This document shows positions 16,889-29,331 of a stretch of DNA of 64,000 nucleotides, piece by piece (the first letter of the stretch is position 1; every line of letters begins with the position of its first letter). The stretch comes from Hawksworthiomyces lignivorus. Its lineage: Eukaryota > Ascomycota > Sordariomycetes > Ophiostomatales > Ophiostomataceae. A program made the translations under genes and the position numbers. The notes beneath the pieces were generated by a model. The model did no database searches and was not told where the DNA came from. It saw nothing but the letters and a program-made list of their open reading frames with translations. Location of the stretch: contig NTMA01000063.1 of the NCBI GenBank assembly GCA_002917075.1, forward strand, positions 1-64,000. Reading direction: 5' to 3'.

Positions 16889-19800
16889 CTACTCTTCGTC
16901 CACAGCCACCATCAGGCCGTTGCCTTTGCTCGACTTCTTACCAAGCTTGAGCATGCTGAACCGCTTGCGGACGCTCCCCATCTTGACCACACCAGCGCCG
17001 CTGTCAGCAAGGCCGTTGACTTCGTTGCCGTTGCCATTGCCGCCGCTCATCATACTGCCTGTGCTGTTGTTGGTCTTCTTCCGGTCAAGGGTGCTAAGGT
17101 CGGAGCTCTGCCGGGAACCAATGTCCGCAGTCCACTCATTTATGTTGCTGACGCTGACGCTGCCGCTCGTATTCTGCCGCTGCGCAGCTGCCCCATTCAC
17201 TGGTGCGATGGCGATCTTCTCGGCGGAGCCTAGTTGCGATGGGAGCGGGGGTGCTTTCTCGCGGAAGAAGCTGCGCCGATTCACATTTTCTGTGCTTCGG
17301 CTTCTCCGACTGTGCTCGCTCATCGTATCGCCGTCACCCACGCTGCTTTTACGCTGCTCATGGATGGTAGAATCACCATTTGGCAGTCGAACACTCTCGC
17401 GTTTCCGGGCGCTTCCACCACCTAAGAAAGACAAGCGGGCACCACGACCTTGTCTTAGGGACACTGGCTGCACGGTCGAGACCTCCTCCAAAGTTGCACC
17501 GCCGTTGCTTGTTGCGCTAATACTAGCCATGCCGCCGGCAGCCGTGCCTGTCGCGCCTTCTAGAGCGGACCCCACATCGGGCAATCTCGGGGGAACAGTA
17601 TCAGTTGGTGAAGTGCGTGGCCAAGTTGGAGACGACGACACCGTCTCATGGACGGCTTGTGGTGGAGTAAAGATGGCGATTTCTGGAGCGAACGTGGTCT
17701 CGAAATCTGCTAAAGCGTTAGAACAACAAGGGGACTGAACATATATCTATCAACAGCATAGCACAACAAGATATTGGAGGGAAAACGTACACCGCATGAG
17801 ATCCTCGGCATGGTTTGAGAGGCTCTCATTAGTAGATCGAGAAAGCAGGGCCAGGCTACGCTTGATCATCATGGCATGATCAACTAGAGCCATCTTGATG
17901 GCGGTCTCCTGCGCATCCAGTTCTGGCTCCTCGTCTTCCTCGCTGTCTAGCACATCGTCGTCCTCATCGTCTTTCTCTCCGCCCTCGTTTCTCGACTGTT
18001 CCTCGCGACGTCCGGTCGGTATTAGCTCACGATACACCACCACACTGCTCTCAGAAGTTGGATTGACAGAAACTGTAATGGCATCCAGGAGCAACTGGGC
18101 CGTCTCAGGCGAGTTATCGCCCTCGGCAATTTTCTTCTCCACAGTCGTCATCTCTGCTGTTTTGCGCAGGATGCGTTCTAATGCTGCCTCTTTCGCAGAC
18201 AGGCGTGTTTCGCCAACAGAGACAATCTCGCTGCGCCGCAGTATTGTTGGGAAGACTTCGGCAGTCGTATAAATTGTCTTTTCCACGTACTGCTCCGTAA
18301 CAGGACCGGCGGTCTGGCGGCGTAGCGAAACAGAGAACGTTTGTGGATGCGATGAAACGAGATAGTCACGAATAACGTGAGGAACGCGAGCCCGCTGGAA
18401 CACGTGGTGTGTCAAGTCGCGATGCGGACTGATGGCCGAGACGAGGAGGAACTGGCCTTCTACGATATCATCAATCATGTCCTCGGCTGTGGTGCTACCG
18501 TTGACACCGATTCCAGAACCGATGCGCGAGCCGGCAGCAGCAGGTCCGGATGAGACAACGATAATCTGCGCCGCTGGGTACTGCTCTTGCATGCGGTCGG
18601 TGAAGGCGCCAGTTCGCTCGTTAGGAGAGCCTTCGTAGACAAACTCCTTGTCGCGTACGCTAGAGGGGAATCCTAGGCCGCGGAACACGACACGGAAGTA
18701 CTTGGGGACGAGGCGGTCGCTCTTGGCAATGGTTTCATAGACCGTAGCAATAGCACGCTCTGTACGAGCAAGCTTTGAGAAGTCGTAGATGTTCGTCTCA
18801 TACTGAACTTGCAGCTCTTTATATGCAGCTAGGGCGCTGCTCCATGCCTCGCCCTCTTCAAAGTGCTTGATCATGTCAAAGTAGATTCGCTCTTTGCGCT
18901 CGAAATGTGTCTGCGCTGGGAATGGCGGATCGGACAATGCAGGTGCTGTGCGCAAGGGATCCCAGTCGTATAGCTCGGCATGCAGTCGCAGTGCAAGACC
19001 AGCTTCGGCGTGGTTGCGCGAAGCTGCCTGGAGCGTAGCTAGCTGATGAACGTATCGAACAAACATTTCCTCCTTTTGCATGTCGCGCAAGAATTCCATT
19101 AGCCTCAGTCTGTTGATCAAGTGAGAAGCTTCGCCAGAAGTCGAGCTTGTCCCAAGGGTTCCAGCCGTGCCAGCCAATGCCCCTGCGGGTGCACCGCCTG
19201 CGCCGCCACCGTCACCACCGTGCACGGCAACAAGCAGGTCGAGGAACTCGTCGATGGTTGCAACCAACTCCCGCAGAGCTGTGTACAGAGGCTCGTCCGG
19301 TACGCCGGAAAGGCCGGCAAAGCGATCAAGCAGCTCACCAACAAAGAGTTTTTGAAGAATGCTCTCAGTCAGTGGCTTTGACTTGAAATAGTGGTCGAGA
19401 TAATCGATGATTTCAGCTTGGATTAGAGACAAGTCCTCACTCAACGTCCATTCGCTGACAATCATTGTCTGCAGCACCTCGACGGCCATCCGGCGCAGAC
19501 CTTCATGAACACTAAGACACAGCTCGACAATAGGTCCCACCAACGTTGGCACGTACTGCACTTGGTAGCCGCCCATCTTGCTCAGACCGTAGCGTTGCCG
19601 CTCGTCTACCGTCGCATCCCAGCCGATAGCTTCCCAAGTGCGCCGTAGGAGCTCAGCTCCATGTTCACGGACGTCTCCCGCAATTTTCCACACAGCTCGA
19701 CGCTTCTGCTCGGGGAATGTCTCGAGTGCGAGCGAGGGGCTGCTGACTAGTGTTAGCAGTGTCGTGAACAGCATTTTCCACAACTCCGTATTGAAGGTTT

Positions 19801-22800
19801 CAGCTTCATCGGGATCTGGCAAGAAGCTCTCTAGTAGGATGCTGGCTAAATATTGAAGAGATCGCATCGTCGATTTGTGATGGAAGATGTGGGTGCTCAG
19901 CCAGGTGGATGGGAAGGCCTCGCCGCGGAGGATGCTCATGTGCACGTGAAGTGTATTTTCCAAGATCACAGCAAGATCGCCGTCCGCGAGTTCAAGCTGC
20001 ATACCACTGGGCGAGTTGGACAAAGCAGATAAGACCGCTGAGAGTTCGACGAGAGCTTCATCAAATTGAGGCGATTGTTGCTGCTCCTGTTGTTCAGGTA
20101 GTGGCAGTCTTCCGTCCACATATTCTTTCCCTCCTTCTTCCGCGGAGGCAATCGGTCTTGATGGGAAGGGATATTGTGTGGGAAACAGTAACGAGAGGCG
20201 TGTCCGCGGTGGGGGTTTTGAAGGTGTATTTACGCCAGCTACCGCTGCTGCTGCCGGTGTTGAGGCTGCAGCTGCGAGTTCTACTGAGTGCCGGATTGCC
20301 AGGTAAGATTCCAAAATTTTGGGAATATAGTCAGGGATCTCGGGACCTAGGTGGTCAATCTGGCTAGCCAAGATGGAGCAGCAAAGCCGCACCTGCTCCT
20401 TCCACTGCTCAGTCACTTCGTCGATATGACCCCAGTGGGGCGCAATCCACCGCACCGTATTAGCACTGAGGGCAGATCTCTGCTCCGGGTGCGAAAATAT
20501 ATCCAGACGAGAGTAGTTGATGATGAGTACAAGCTTATACAAGACAAGCTTGCCCTTGACGTTAGCGCAAGCATCCATAAAGTCAATGGCAATGTGCAAG
20601 ATCTCTTCGGTCGTCAGGAGGCCGGACAATTCGGGGAGCCACGTGTGGAAGTGCTGCACAGCCAGTGTCTGGCTTCCAACGAGCACAGGAGCCGTATTTC
20701 TCATCATAGCCTCGAGGGCTTTGAAAATACTCTGCAAGTGGCGAGTGAATCCGGGACTGGAGCTGGTGATGCCAATGCCAGCTTCTTTGACGCGTTGCTG
20801 ATCGCGTGCGTGTGTGATGAACTTGAGGATGTGGCGGACGACCTTGAACGTGGCCCGAAGCTTGCGCGAAGTTTCGGGCTCTGTGGGTTTAGCGAGAAGG
20901 CGAGTGAAGGAGCGCACGAGACAGGGCGTGGCGAACGGATAGTTGAATTTGTTTTCGGCATACTGGTCCACAAGGGGTCCGACGTTGAAGCGGCGATCGT
21001 GGACAATATCCAGAACACGCACAAGGGCAGTAAACACGAGGTCCTCGTACTCATCGTTGCCAGCGTAGTCAACAAGAATGGCAAAGAGGGCATCAAGCAC
21101 ATCGCTCAGCAACTTGACCACCTCAATCTCGGGGACGAAAATCAGTTGCTGCAACAGACCAGGGACATTGTCTCGCGGGCCTTCCCGCCATTTGAGAAGG
21201 CCGAGCACGACGCGGTCTTGTGAAAAGCGTGTGCTGCACAGATAAGACTCTACACGTAAGGTAGCCAGCGGGCCTGTCACTTCGGCCTGCGCATCTCCCC
21301 GACCTTTAGTGCTCCAAGGCAGCGACAGGTATCCGCCAGTGGTGCGGCCTGGTTGAGCGCTGGGATGCGGCTGGGGGGCAACCGTGTTTTCGTCCACACG
21401 ATATAGTAGTAAAGGGTGCGCGCCATCACGGACAAACGCGGCCTGGTCCCAAAGCGGCATGTACGCCACAGCAAAAGGTGGATTCGGCATGTCGGCAACA
21501 AACATAACAACGTGGGCAGAAGAGACATCTTGGGGAATGAGGGATAGACGCAATGTTTGGCGCCAGCCGTCACCGCGCTCTGTCACAAGCGAACGCCAGG
21601 TGCTGAGAGGTTCTCCGTTTGAAGAGGGATATATACAATTGTCTATCCGCTCCCCAGACGATCTCCGTACTTCGAGTGTCACCTGGAGATTGGTGCCGTG
21701 CAGGCCTGTCGGTAACGCTGCTGGGCTCGTACCATAGCGTGACAGAAGCACTTGTCGGTTTAGCACAGCATCGTGCAGCGTTATGTAGATATCTGAACGC
21801 GGTTTCGTAGGTGCGCCGGAGAAACCCATCTTGTTCGTCTTGCCAATCCCAGAGAGCAGGGTGGGAGTGGCTTTGATCAGAGCGTCAGCATCTTGGTGGT
21901 TGAATGCATGCAGATGCACCTGCACCCGCTCGCCACTTCTTGATTTGTCAAAGTGTCCCGACCTGCTATACATCAAGTCTTCGATCAAAGGCTCCCAATC
22001 GTCTCCCATGTGCTGCTTCTCTGCTGAGGCGGCGCCGACGCGATCAATAGGTGCCCATATGTTGAGGACATGCTCGAGCTCATCGTCCTGCTGTTTCATT
22101 ACGGCGTTCAGTTTCAGCACGCCAACACCTGTCATCCGATCAGCTGCCAGCATGTGGCTACGGGCATCGTCAACAGACGCTCGACCTGCACCCTTTGAAT
22201 TGGCTGTACTGGGCGGGCGGCCGTCACGGCTGGTCGGTGCTCCGCTGGTACCAGGACGTTCTTCTACTTGTTCGTTCAAGGGGTCGAGCTTTCCGCTGCT
22301 GGTGCCGCCGCGGGAGAATGGCGCGCGGGTAGTCTTAGCCGACCACATCAGACTTCTGCGTACCGACTTGTTCCCGTTCGAGAGAGGTGGCCGCGATGAG
22401 TCTTTGCTCACAGCCGTCCCGCCAGCAGAAATTACGCCGCTGAGGCCGACAGAGCTTGATCCGGAGCGTGAGCCCGGCTTGCCAGAATGGACCAAAGCGG
22501 GCGCAGCAATCTGCTGGGCTGTCCAGACGGCGACGACCAGAAAGAGATCGGAATCAAGAGCAGGGGCTTCTCCAATGTCGGCAGAGGACAGATCCGTAAA
22601 GAGCGTGCGCAATGAGCTGCCTAGTGGCAGGTGTCCGATGGTTGCACCGGGTGGAGCCTTGACCGTGTAACTTTCTGATAGACGGACCAGGTTTCCGCCA
22701 ACGCGGCCCACAAGACTCAGAACCAGAGTGGTGGCATCATTCGAGGCGCCAGCGAAACCTTTGACATCAACCAGGAGATGGTGCAGAGCAGTGGGCTCGA

Positions 22801-23743
22801 CATGCGGCTGAGGTGGCTCGTTCAGCATGCTCATGACAGACTGCAGCTGGGTAATCTCTACAACAGAATCGTCACCTGTGAGGATACGGCCGCGCTGGAC
22901 CGGGTCGCGCACGATGACCTCGCCGCCGCAGAGCTTGTTGACGCGCACCAGATCCCAGACGGTCTTCTCGCGCAGATTGCGGTATTCCCAGCTCGTTAAA
23001 ACATTATGCAGAAACTGCTGCCGCGCCAGGTTTAAAGAGGAGATTAACTGTGAAAGGATATCAAGCTTGTGGTATTGGCGAGAGAGAAGGAGTTCGTGAA
23101 GGTTGGTGGAGTGCCACTCGCGGAGGCAGGAAGCGATCTCGTCGATGAGCGGTTCAGCAGCCGAAGTTGGGGTTTCGTCTCCAATTTTCAACATGGGTAC
23201 GGGAGCTTGTGGCCGCGGGGCGTTCGGGTCGCGCTTCACCGGTACGGATAGACGCTCTTGGGATGATATTGTTGTTGTTGACCGCCCCTGCTTGTTGTAC
23301 GCATCGACACCGTTAATGCTAGGAAAATCCAGCTCCTTGGCGACACCCTTTTTCTTCCGCCGGCGGCCGGCGAGTCCACTTTTTGCGGAATCGCCGCCTG
23401 GTTGAGCTGCGCTCCCGTCGTCGCTGACATCGAAGCCCTCGCCATCTTCATCGATGTCCTCGCTACCGTCGGATTCGCCAAGCAGTTCGCGCACCTCAAC
23501 GCAGCTTCGAGGAAAGATTCCACTAAAGACACGAGCCTCCAGCGTCTGGCCCTTGACTGATGTCAGTCCAGCTAGCAAACTTGGCGGCTTCAGGAGGTAT
23601 CCGCGCAACCAGCTTCCATCTGGAGTCTCTTCGATGATATACAGCTCATCTCCGATCTCAAGCACCAGATCCTCGGGATGAGAAGCTGCAAAGGGAAACG
23701 TCGCTATCGCGAAGGCAATATGGGACAGAGGTTGCCAGGGCAT
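16889..23743 (-). CDS. dck1: DOCK-family guanine nucleotide exchange factor
   Basis: Two exons, 23743-17791 and 17709-16889, joined over an 81-nt intron (GTACGT at 17790, TTTAG ending at 17710, branch-like CTAACGC), giving 2257 residues. The frame continues across the junction (phase 1). ATG at 23743 is chosen because MPWQPLSHIAFAIATFPF runs straight into an SH3 domain (ELYIIEETPDGSWLRGYL, residues about 8-95); the frame is open upstream but without ATG. DHR-1/C2 lies around residues 650-780. DHR-2, the catalytic exchange region, covers about 1500-1970 (YDWDPLRT, then FRVVFRGLGFP and DKEFVYEG). The C-terminal exon is disordered with PxxP (APPLPSQ), basic and S-rich. In yeast and mould models the Dck1-Lmo1(ELMO) pair activates Rac/Rho for polar growth, cell wall integrity and mitophagy. 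No ELMO gene is in this window. Confidence 0.93.
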
Positions 23744-26700
23744 TGTAAAGGCTGATGGCGCATCTATATGTTGCAAACCAGATAGGAAGCTGGGTGATGG
23801 CGAATGCCCTCGCTTATGCAGGAGCCCGCAGCCCTACTCGATCTGCAGGATTCAAGCAGAGTAGAGTTACAGGCCGACTTTGGCGACAATGGCTGTTGGA
23901 ATCGGAGTCGCATAAGGTGTAAAGTCCTGATTTTTGATCAGATTAGACGGCACAGAGTCTGAATGACAGATAAACACAACAATCTCGGTGAGGCACGGCG
24001 GAATAAAGGCAGAAGTCACCGAAGAGTTCACAGAAAGGGAAGAGCGGTTAAAGAAAATTGGGAGAGGGAAGGGGAGGTAAAAAAAAAAAATTGTAAAAAA
24101 AAGCTCGGACAACTTTGGTGATTGCGTGTGTAGATAGAGCACCGAGGACAAACATACAATCTCGCGTAGACCCAGGATTCGAATTGGGCGGATGGAGAGT
24201 ATCGATGACGGCGATGATGGTAAAGCTGCAGAAGGAAATTGTCGCCTTACGTCGTAGAGGAGCAGATCGCAACTATTCTTCTCTTTCTCGATGCGCTGGT
24301 CTATTGGTGGCTAGATTGCTTTCCTTTTGCTTTTTTCCCTGCTTGACCTTACTTGCCCTTGCGTGCTCTTCCTTGGGATCACAGCGGAGTTCGAGATTGG
24401 AGTGCAGCACGATTCGGCGAAAAGGAAGCAAAGACCAAAGGAAAAGCAGCTGTGCCTTATCTGCGGGCAGCCTTGGGGTGCCTGTCAAGACGTTGGATAC
24501 AAATGAATGCGTTTTCACCTCTTTTTGGGGGTTTTTCGCGTTTTTCCCGCCCTCGCGGTAAAGGTTCTGCAGCGATGCGCGTCGTCGTTCAGGGGCGGGA
24601 CGAGAAGGGAAAGGCGAGAAAGAAAATTATTAGAGGCTGGGCCTTAAGCATATGGGGGGCCTCTTGCGGTTGTGTGCGTCCAAAGTGATCGCCCTGTACA
24701 ATATTAAACAATCAATAACGGGAAGATAATGGGGGTGGAGCGGAGAGTGGAGAGGAGACAAGAGAGGAAAAAAGAACGAATATCTGACTGAGGTAGTGCT
24801 TGTGGAGCGGCTTGCGGGCAGCACTCAGACCTACTTTCGTACTGTCACGCACACGCACACACAATGACGGTACGCTCACGTCGAGAACTCTGGAACAGGT
24901 GGTTTAAGCTCCAGATGGCCAGCACGAGGCCAACGGTTCCGACGTGGAGAGAGAATGAGACTGTCGCGCAACTGGGGTGGGTAAAATAGAGTGGATTAGG
25001 TGCCCTTTTTTTTGCTTCTTGTCGTTTATTTTGAGACACGCTGACGAGCGAATTGGGAGAATTCAGCTCGATGTCCTTCTTGCCTTTGTCCGGCGAGCCT
25101 GCCTCTTTCCTGCCTTGCCACTATCTGCATTCTTTTCCAATCATCCCTTCCTGTTGCAGTTCTCAATGCTTTGCTCCTGCTCTTGCTCTTGCTATTGCCC
25201 TTGCCCTCTCACTGCTCCTTTTTTTTTTTTGCGGTTCCCGCTGCAGGTTGCTCTTTCCCCTGCCTTTCGATATACAAATGCATGCTGTTAGCTCTTTCCT
25301 TTCCTGTAACCCCTGACCTTGGTCTGTCCCGCCCCTCACTCAGGGATAGAGCATCTGATTGGTCAGTAATATTTTAGAAAGCCGGGACCAGGCACCAGAA
25401 GCTGTCACCTCCCATTCCGCTCCTAACGGCTACGTATCACTAAGCATGAGGCATGCTAGGTGGTACGGGCGTGTGCTTGTACGTGCGGATTGTGGCAGCA
25501 CCTTGGCCGTTTTGGTCTGGAGTCGGTCGTTTTCTCTCCTTTCTTTCTAGCTCAGTAATCCCTATCGCCAGTTTCGATTAATTCATATCGCAGATGACGT
25601 TTTCACGATAGTTAGATGAAACATGTAACGAAGATTACTGTATTTTGTAAATGATCGCCGATATGAACCCGGAATGCTACGCTACCCATCTATTTCTTTT
25701 CCTTGCTGAGATTATTCGTCCATCTGCTGCTAAAACAGCGAATCAACTCTCGTTGGCTCTGCGCTCAGACGTACACTTTTTTTCTCTCTGTGATAGCGAC
25801 ACCGCTACGGAGTGGCCGTTCTAATAGAAAGAAGTCGGTCGTCGAATCACACAACCGAAAGTGAGACCCGTGTATTCACACTAGCGCCTGCGAACGCAAC
25901 ACATATATCATTGTTCTCGGCTTCCAGCTTCACATGCATCGCATCTGTCATAGCGACTTGCTGGCATTTATGGCCTAATGGTCCAGCAGAACACGCGCAA
26001 AGACAAAGAACAAACAGGCTTGAGCAATCGAAAAGAAAAGAATGTTCTTCAGCGTGGCCCAAGCTCTCTCCCTCTATCGATAAATGCTGCACTCCATAGC
26101 GCTTGGACGCTCACATGGTTGACTTGCCGTCTCTCCGCTGCAACATTACGCTGACGTTTTGTCGACGCAAACGTAAAGATGGGTGAGCCGTCTGTGACTC
26201 CGTCCCAAATGTGCCACTCTAATATAGTGCGCACAAAGTAAACGGCGTGCACGCTTTATGCTTGCAATTTCGCTCATGTTTTGCTTGCAGCCAGCTGCGG
26301 CAACAATTGTCCTGCATGAGGGGACAGGGTTAAAAAGACGTGGCCGTTCCACCTGGTTGGTTGTTTTTTTTTTTTTTCTTGACGGGCGGTACTTGGCGGG
26401 TCAATACCAAACTCCTTCCAGCTAACGGTCTCAGGGGCGCGCATAAGTCTCGCAGGGGGATCGACCGCATAAAAAGGAAAAAAAAATAGAAATAAATAAA
26501 TAAATAAAAATAAGGCGATAGTATTATGTAAGCCCTCGCAACCACCGAATGGCCACCGGGTACCTAGCAGTCTTGATCGCATGCATAAGCCCAGATATCG
26601 TGAACTCATTTTCCAACACACACACACACACACAGGCAGATTTCTTGCATAGGTTTGATCTACACTGGAGAAGAAAAGTGCAGAGAACTGCCAATCCCAT

Positions 26701-27080
26701 GGGGCTGGCTTGTTTGCATTAGGCTAAACAACAAGACAAACAGAAAAAAAAAATACGCTATGGTATGATACACGCAACGGAGGAGTAACGGTCCTCGACG
26801 CTTAACGCTCGACGCTTTCAATATTTGCCAATAGCTCCCAAAAGGACGCCATTTAGATGAACCCAGGAGATTTCCGTTTCCAACCAACGCCGTAACCGAC
26901 TTAAAAAGAGGCCAATTATCTTTGCTGTTTCCCTTTTTTTGTGTGTTCTGACATCATCCTTTTCGACCTCCCTCTCTCTTTCACTAGTTTTCCCAAATAA
27001 ACGCCGTCATTATGTCATAATCGTGCAAAATATTTGTTTTTTGTTGTTGTTGCACGTATATCGTTTGGAGAGGCTCCGCA
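23744..27080. other. Gene-free 3.3 kb between dck1 and ccc1
   Basis: This stretch holds the promoter and leader of dck1 on the left and the 3' flank of ccc1 on the right. I see A/T homopolymers (24080-24102, 25209-25220, 26365-26379), a CA-rich patch at 24848-24863, (AAAT)n near 26489-26512 and (CA)9 at 26617-26634. The open frames are short, lack convincing ATG starts, and translate to low-complexity sequence. No gene or RNA is supported. Confidence 0.55.
26617..26634. repeat. (CA)9 microsatellite
   Basis: Uninterrupted CA dinucleotide run in the dck1-ccc1 intergenic region. Confidence 0.95.
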
Positions 27081-27905
27081 TCAAGGCTGCGGGCTGCCCG
27101 AGTCCAGAAACCGCACGATGCCGTACGCGGCGCCGGCCGCCAGCGCGCCGATCAGCAGCGTCTGGATGGCGCCCCAGACGCCGGCCCAGCGGCTGTGCAC
27201 GGTGATGGCGGTCTTGACGTAGCCAAACACTAGCAGGATGACGGCAGTGATAGCGACGGAGACCAGCAGGGCGTCGCCGGCGCGGCGCATGAGAAAGTAG
27301 GGGATCATGGGGATGAGGCCGCCGATGAAGTAGCTCATGCCCATGGTGACGGCGGATAGCCAGGCGCGGCTGCCGCGGGGGCACTCAAGGCGCAGCTCGC
27401 AGTCCATGACGAAGCGCACCCACATCTCCGGGTGCTTGCACAGCTCGTCGACCAGCGGCGTGGCCGCCGCGTGGCTGATCTGGTAGCGCGCCAGGATGTT
27501 GTACACCTGCTGGCGCTCCGCCGCCGGCGACGCCGCGATGCCGTCGCCCGTCCGCTTCTCCTCGCTGTGGAAGTGCTCCTTCTCCGTCGCCGCCGCCAGG
27601 TACGCGCCCAGGCCCATGCTGATCGCCCCGGAGAACAGCTCCGCCAGCCCGCCCATCACTACCAGCCGCGTGTCGCCCAGGCTCGACAGGCCGGCCGTCA
27701 GCGCGAACGGGACTGTCAGCCCGTCCGCGAACCCGATGATCACGTCCCGCACCACGTCGCCGTAGTCGGCCGGCCGCAGCGAGCCGACCGAGCCCCGCGA
27801 CTCCAGCGACGCCTTGCTGGACACGCGCGTCAGGCTGCTGTCCGACCGGCGCTCAATCAGAGGGTCAACTTCGGTGGCCATGCTGGACAGCGAAGATGTT
27901 GACAT
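27081..27905 (-). CDS. ccc1: Vacuolar iron transporter, Ccc1/VIT1 family
   Basis: Intronless, 274 residues, ATG at 27905 and TGA at 27081-27083. About 45 polar N-terminal residues are followed by RDVIIGFADGLTVPFALTAG, the signature first membrane segment of the Ccc1/VIT1 family, with the conserved Asp inside the helix. TM2 follows (MGGLAELFSGAISMGLGAYL), then a cytosolic E/H-rich linker (EKEHFHSEEK) of the kind that binds metal in this family. Three more hydrophobic helices end the protein, so five in total as usual. Family function: moves cytosolic Fe2+ (and Mn2+) into the vacuole for storage and detoxification. The promoter contains four CCAAT boxes with HapX-type spacing (see 28398-28545), which fits iron-responsive control. 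Very GC-rich coding sequence. Confidence 0.94.
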   Translation of the reverse strand: MSTSSLSSMATEVDPLIERRSDSSLTRVSSKASLESRGSVGSLRPADYGDVVRDVIIGFADGLTVPFALTAGLSSLGDTRLVVMGGLAELFSGAISMGLGAYLAAATEKEHFHSEEKRTGDGIAASPAAERQQVYNILARYQISHAAATPLVDELCKHPEMWVRFVMDCELRLECPRGSRAWLSAVTMGMSYFIGGLIPMIPYFLMRRAGDALLVSVAITAVILLVFGYVKTAITVHSRWAGVWGAIQTLLIGALAAGAAYGIVRFLDSGSPQP

Positions 27906-28397
27906 TGGATGACAAGGGAGAAAAAGGGAATTAAATTGTAAGATTATATAAGTAGGTGTGTTGGATGAAGATCTGATAAATGTGCGCTTTTCAAACTTCC
28001 TTTGTTTGTTTTTTGGGTTAAATGTCTGATGTCGCTCAGTGGCCGCTTCAAGCTGTGAGAGGCTGAGATGTGCGTTACATTCAGCACCGGAAGACGGAAG
28101 CAGCAGATAACGCTAATCGCTTACACGAGGCCGAGAGGTAACACAAGAGGAAGGGCTTCAGAGAGGAAAGTGTATGATGAGATATCTTCCTGTTGCAGAG
28201 CGAATGTTGCTCAACACGGCTATTTAAAACATCCTCACAACTCTCTTTGGCGATCTCGCTGCGCGATCAGCATTGGCATCCCTGCTTTATATGCATTCCA
28301 TACTTCTGAACCATCCACATTAACACCATTCTTGGTCTCCTGGTCTTGTGTTTGCCTCTGCTCTGCGCGCAGAGGTGTGAAATGGGTACTTCCACAG

Positions 28398-28417
28398 CCA
28401 ATCAGGGCGGTTTTATT
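28398..28417 (+). promoter_or_regulatory. CCAAT-binding complex/HapX composite site 1
   Basis: CCAAT at 28398-28402, twelve bases, then ATT at 28415-28417. This matches CSAAT-N12-RWT, the composite element described for CBC plus HapX on the vacuolar iron transporter promoter of Aspergillus. It lies about 0.5 kb upstream of the ccc1 ATG. Confidence 0.6.
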
Positions 28418-28458
28418 ACTCAGACTGCAAAAAATTGCAAGGAGATGATCCTCCCAAA

Positions 28459-28481
28459 CCAATCACCGTAGCTCTAATTGG
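28459..28481. promoter_or_regulatory. Face-to-face CBC/HapX composite sites 2 and 3
   Basis: Plus strand: CCAAT 28459-28463, N12, AAT 28476-28478. Minus strand: CCAAT 28481-28477, N12, GAT 28464-28462. The two inverted CCAAT boxes interlock, so each box supplies the RWT half of the other. Both fit CSAAT-N12-RWT. Confidence 0.6.
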
Positions 28482-28525
28482 GTGGATAATCCCAGCGCCA
28501 AGGGAGCGTCCGCTTCAGCAGATCC

Positions 28526-28545
28526 AACAGCCATCTAGCGATTGG
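28526..28545 (-). promoter_or_regulatory. CBC/HapX composite site 4
   Basis: Minus strand: CCAAT 28545-28541, N12, GTT 28528-28526, again matching CSAAT-N12-RWT. It is oriented towards ccc1, about 0.62 kb upstream of its start codon. Confidence 0.6.
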
Positions 28546-29331
28546 TTCGGTGATCTTTCTAGGGCGTTCGTAACCCCGAATAGAAACGTAAAAACCTCCC
28601 TGGACACCCTCGGGCTTTGACACTAAAGGTTTTTTTTTTTTTTGTCTTCTGCCTGTTGCAGCGACGTCTCCATGGTACCTTGGCGAGTTTCCGCCCATGC
28701 CGCGTCTTACCCGCTCTCTAGACGCTGTAAGCATCCGCTGGTCGTGGCTAATTTGACCACGAGACAGGCGGGCAATGACGTTGCCAAGATTGTTTCTGTG
28801 CACGTTTTGCAGACAAAATCCGATTCTCGGGCTTAAGAGCCTCTCTAGAAAAGCACTTTACCAGCGGCATAGAAACTCCGGTCAAGTCTCGGACATCGGA
28901 CAATCCTACATAGAGATCTTCCCGAATTCTGCAAAAGAAGAGAAGACATCTGACAACAGAATGCATATTGCCAATATTGTCTACGTGATAAGCGGCGTAA
29001 TGCACTTTCCCGACCAGGCATCCAAGCTGCCACCGCAAAATGAAAAGCATATTGACGCGTATGGGTATTTCAAGACACATTAGGACAATCAGCCAGACCG
29101 ATGTGGAATGTAATTTCAAGTGTGGCCGTAAGGGATGTGATGCCATTCGGTGTAAGAAAGACACGTAACCAAGCGAGCAAGCAGGCTGCGCTATGTACAA
29201 CAAACGAGCTTTAAAAAAAAAAAAAAAAAAGACAATAAAACCAAAAAAGAGTATTTTGTGCGCCAGACGCTCCCATCCCTGCTTTGACCGACCCATCTAC
29301 CTGTTTCTCTTCCCCAGCCACCTCGTCGCGC

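Larger units (their letters stand above)
27906..29331. other. Upstream region of ccc1 / 3' flank of arg8
   Basis: 1.4 kb without a supported gene. The main content is a cluster of CCAAT boxes at 28398-28545 in the ccc1 promoter. T tracts at 28630-28642 and an A tract at 29213-29230 lie in the middle and right parts; the right end is the arg8 3' side. Confidence 0.55.

Noticed and set aside
24165..24190. tRNA T-loop-like sequence GGATTCGAATTGG
   Set aside because: Neither strand gives a paired T stem, anticodon arm or acceptor stem.
24115..24561. 148-codon frame upstream of dck1
   Set aside because: Starts with TTG; lies in the probable dck1 leader/promoter; low-complexity translation.
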